NCBI GenBank assembly: GCA_964452045.1
Contig: CAYVKM010000035.1
Span: 1-35,077, forward strand
Reading direction: 5' to 3'
Source of the DNA: CAYVKM01 sp964452045
Lineage (GTDB): Bacteria; Calditrichota; Calditrichia; RBG-13-44-9
DNA length: 35,077 nucleotides
A program made the translations under genes and the position numbers. Positions within the stretch are counted from its first letter, which is position 1. Each line of letters starts with the position of its first letter. The notes below the pieces were generated by a model. It was not told the DNA's origin, did no database searches, and saw only the letters and a program-made list of their open reading frames with translations. This document shows positions 32,877-35,077 of this stretch, piece after piece.

Positions 32877-34592
32877 ATGAAAGGTAAAATTAAAGCTCAC
32901 CACGTCGTCCTAGCATTCATGCTTGCTCTATTCCTGAGCTTCATGTTTTTAAGTGGCTGCGGAGAGGAGACTAAAACGGTGACTAAAACGGTAACAGTTA
33001 CCGATACACTTGTGGATACATTGTATCTTGAAGTGATCCGGGTTGACTCACCTCATGCCACCTTGAGCAATCTAACTCAAGGTCAAACCGTACAGTTAAC
33101 GGTAAATGCCAGTAAACAAGCAATGGTTGGAGATCTGACCTTTTACTGGTTCGCAGATGCAGGTCATCTGGAGGAAACCGAAGGTGATACGGTTTCCTGG
33201 AAAGCCCCGGATGATGAAGGTGCTTACAAAGTTACCGTCCACGCTACTGATGGCGAGTACATTGGTATTGGAGTAGGTCTAATTGGTGTCGGTATGTATG
33301 CCCCAACAGTTGAGCCATATTTTGTTGGTGGTCCGGACTGTGGTGGTACTATTTGTCATGCCGGAAAGGTTACTTCCTGGGAAGGGACCGGACATGCGAT
33401 GGCATGGCAAACCTTGCAGGAAAGTGGTCATCCGGCCTCGTATTGCAATCCCTGCCATACCGTTCAGGATACCATTCCCGGAAATAGTGGTTTTAACGAA
33501 GCACCCATTACCAAATTTGAGAATGTGCAATGCGAAAGTTGCCATGGTCCAGCATCAGATCACCTGGCCGGTGTTGGGTTCCCGGTTGTCAGTTATGATG
33601 TAATGAATTGTGGTATCTGTCATGAGGGAACACACCATCCTTACCTGACAGAGTGGGAAGAATCAGTCCATGCGAATGCCTTGGCTAGCCATGGTGCTAC
33701 AAGTTCATCTTGCCAGGGTTGCCACGAAGGCGTCGCTGCTGCAGTGCGTCTTTCTGATGATTTAGGTACATTCTATGGAGGTGGTAGTATTTCCCGTCCG
33801 GATACGACGATACAACCAATCGTATGTCAGGCCTGTCATGATCCTCACAGTGCTGAAAATCCCGGTCAGCTTCGAACAGTTGCTGATGTGGTATTAATAG
33901 AGGCAAATGGTGAAAATCCAGTTGTAACCGAGGGTGGTACAGGAAAGCTTTGTATGCAGTGCCATCATGCCCGCCATAGTGCAGAGGAACAGCTTCCCGA
34001 AGGTGATGATCACTTTGGACCACATCATAGTGCTCAAGCTGATATGCTGTCCGCAAATACTGGTTATGAAGGTGTTGCAACCGGATTTGATTGGGGCAGA
34101 CCAATCCACTTATATATCGAAAACAGTTGTAAAACATGCCATTTGAATATGGAGGAATTCTCTAGTGTTACCGGTGTTGCTGTAACTGGTCACACTTTTG
34201 AACCGACAGTAGAGGCTTGTGCATATTGCCATGGTGAAATTAGCGATTTCAGTGATATCCCCGCAGCAGCTGACTATGATGGTGATGGCACCGTGGAAGG
34301 ATTACAAATTGAAGTAGAAGGATTATTAGACTCACTGACTCATGCTTTAGTCCTAAGTGGTTTGGATACTACAGGTGGTGTGGCCAGTGCTTTAGGAGAT
34401 GATTCGATATCGACTTATGCACAGCGGGAAGCCGGCTGGAACCTGGTATTTGTGGAAGATGATGGCAGCATGGGTGTTCATAATCCACGTTATGCTATTA
34501 AATTATTGCAGCAGAGTTATTACTATTTAATGGGTTCTTTGCCGAAGAATGCTGCAATTCTTAGAGGTGATGAGAAGGCAGTAGCCTGGTAA
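32877..34592 (+). CDS. Multiheme cytochrome c lipoprotein with Ig-like domain (9 hemes)
   Basis: A 571-aa envelope cytochrome. Residues 1-27 are a lipoprotein signal peptide with lipobox LSGC (lipid on C28). A Thr-rich linker (TKTVTKTVTVTDT) leads to an Ig/PKD-like beta domain (about 50-140; YWFADAGHLE, GAYKVTVHATDG). Heme motifs: CGGTICH (155-161, CX4CH), then CXXCH at C190, C219, C245, C279, C317, C359, C418 and C448. DYDGDGTVEG (466-475) resembles a calcium-binding EF-hand loop, and a helical tail follows. Lipid anchoring suggests a place on the outer membrane, perhaps surface-exposed, as an electron relay to an external or periplasmic acceptor; this is inference. It follows a sigma-54-like promoter and palindromic sites and ends at a strong terminator, so it is probably monocistronic. 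Confidence 0.88.
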   Translation: MKGKIKAHHVVLAFMLALFLSFMFLSGCGEETKTVTKTVTVTDTLVDTLYLEVIRVDSPHATLSNLTQGQTVQLTVNASKQAMVGDLTFYWFADAGHLEETEGDTVSWKAPDDEGAYKVTVHATDGEYIGIGVGLIGVGMYAPTVEPYFVGGPDCGGTICHAGKVTSWEGTGHAMAWQTLQESGHPASYCNPCHTVQDTIPGNSGFNEAPITKFENVQCESCHGPASDHLAGVGFPVVSYDVMNCGICHEGTHHPYLTEWEESVHANALASHGATSSSCQGCHEGVAAAVRLSDDLGTFYGGGSISRPDTTIQPIVCQACHDPHSAENPGQLRTVADVVLIEANGENPVVTEGGTGKLCMQCHHARHSAEEQLPEGDDHFGPHHSAQADMLSANTGYEGVATGFDWGRPIHLYIENSCKTCHLNMEEFSSVTGVAVTGHTFEPTVEACAYCHGEISDFSDIPAAADYDGDGTVEGLQIEVEGLLDSLTHALVLSGLDTTGGVASALGDDSISTYAQREAGWNLVFVEDDGSMGVHNPRYAIKLLQQSYYYLMGSLPKNAAILRGDEKAVAW

Positions 34593-34599
34593 ATTCTTA

Positions 34600-34622
34600 T
34601 TAAGAAACATGATGTTTCTTAA
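34600..34622 (+). terminator. First hairpin after the lipoprotein gene
   Basis: TTAAGAAACA and TGTTTCTTAA form a perfect 10-bp stem around TGA, starting 7 bases after the stop codon. Without a T-run it may serve as a 3'-end stabilising hairpin ahead of the terminator at 34627. Confidence 0.5.
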
Positions 34623-34626
34623 AATG

Positions 34627-34661
34627 AAAACCCTCCCGATTTTTTAACGGGGGGGTTTTTT
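34627..34661. terminator. Strong bidirectional terminator
   Basis: AAAACCCTCCCG (34627-34638) pairs, with one mismatch, with CGGGGGGGTTTT (from 34648), and a T-run follows. It lies between the convergent lipoprotein and TMEM14 genes and, read on the minus strand, also ends in a T-rich tail. Confidence 0.85.
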
Positions 34662-34681
34662 ATTTATATATGTAATGGATT

Positions 34682-34999
34682 TTATTTTCTGATCAGATAA
34701 ATAATGACAGTTATAATTGATGCGGTGCTCAGTAAGATCATGATCAAGTCCGGCATAACTTTAAAATTCTTCATAATCGTCCTAATAAATCTGCCTCCCA
34801 GTAAAAGGGCAATTAAAATGGCAATAACCGCAGAAAATGTATTTCCTTTGAATATCCCGTATGAAGAAGCAACTAAAATCAATCCGGAAATTACTCCGGC
34901 GAATAGTGACGGGAGGCTGCCCGCTTTAAAATAACCGATCAGACCACCGGTAATACTAAAAAGGCCAAAAACTAATACCATAACCACAGCTGGATTCAT
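34682..34999 (-). CDS. TMEM14 family small membrane protein
   Basis: A 105-aa protein with four hydrophobic helices. GGLIGYFKAGSLPSLFAGVISGLILV at 18-43 is the hallmark of the TMEM14 (UPF0136) family, and GGRFIRTIMKNFKVMPDLIMILLS near 68-91 its usual second half. Eukaryotic relatives act in mitochondrial heme transport, and bacterial ones are uncharacterised. Its position beside cytochrome genes is therefore tempting, but it is convergent with them and has its own ribosome-binding site (AAAGGAG), so I draw no functional link. Confidence 0.82.
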   Translation of the reverse strand: MNPAVVMVLVFGLFSITGGLIGYFKAGSLPSLFAGVISGLILVASSYGIFKGNTFSAVIAILIALLLGGRFIRTIMKNFKVMPDLIMILLSTASIITVIIYLIRK

Positions 35000-35077
35000 T
35001 TGTTTCTCCTTTACCTGTTTTGAATTATATTAATCAATTGTTATCAAAAATTGTCATTGCAAAATTATTCTTTATAT

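Noticed and set aside
33697..34137. 146-aa minus-strand ORF rich in His and Tyr
   Set aside because: It is antisense to the multiheme lipoprotein; its His-rich composition comes from complementing heme-motif codons.
1..35077. CRISPR arrays, insertion sequences, tRNA or rRNA genes
   Set aside because: I saw no spaced repeat arrays, no transposase genes with terminal repeats and no tRNA-like T-loop sequences in the intergenic regions.

Overview
The window looks like a chromosomal segment of an anaerobic, Gram-negative bacterium of the FCB superphylum (Calditrichota, KSB1, Ignavibacteria or a relative). The reasons are a TonB-dependent receptor with a carboxypeptidase-D-like N-terminal domain, outer-membrane beta-barrels ending in Phe, AT-rich intergenic DNA, and many c-type cytochromes. 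The phylum is an inference; no rRNA gene is present. The sequence is draft: a 100-N gap at 7877-7976 is flanked by an exact 55-bp duplication, as an unmerged contig overlap would be.

Layout. 1-1417: a protein with a jelly-roll-like part and an NTF2-like part, translationally coupled to sfsA. 1961-6689: a TonB-dependent receptor and a sodium:solute symporter. 7043-9245 (minus): comF and an outer-membrane barrel gene interrupted by the gap. 9482-10580: trmH and a DUF456 gene. 10669-11292 (minus): the NADH-sensing repressor rex. 11293-12044: a gene-poor stretch. 12045-18984 (minus): the replication block dnaN-recF-DUF721-gyrB-gyrA, without dnaA.

19275-34592, all on the plus strand, is a respiratory electron-transfer region. 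It holds a seven-heme NapC-like cytochrome, a 19-heme cytochrome c fused to a membrane b-type cytochrome, a DUF2339 membrane protein, a Rieske/cytochrome b/nonaheme cytochrome complex, a degenerate receiver protein, a sensor kinase with its own heme c motif, an NtrC-type sigma-54 activator, and a nine-heme lipoprotein. I count 45 heme c attachment motifs in about 15 kb. No terminal reductase or oxidase is encoded, so the final acceptor is unknown. A TMEM14-family gene closes the window on the minus strand.

The most interesting signal is regulatory. Four 16-bp palindromes with the pattern GNGNCA-N4-TGTCNC occur in the window, and I found them only here. Two lie upstream of the degenerate receiver gene and two upstream of the multiheme lipoprotein gene. 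In each pair the sites are about 90 bp apart, and the nearer one is about 97-100 bp upstream of a sigma-54-like GG-N10-G(C/T) element. Together with the heme-c kinase and the sigma-54 activator encoded between them, this suggests a self-contained circuit: envelope redox state is read by a covalent heme, passed to the activator, and used to switch on the cytochrome lipoprotein and the circuit's own first gene.
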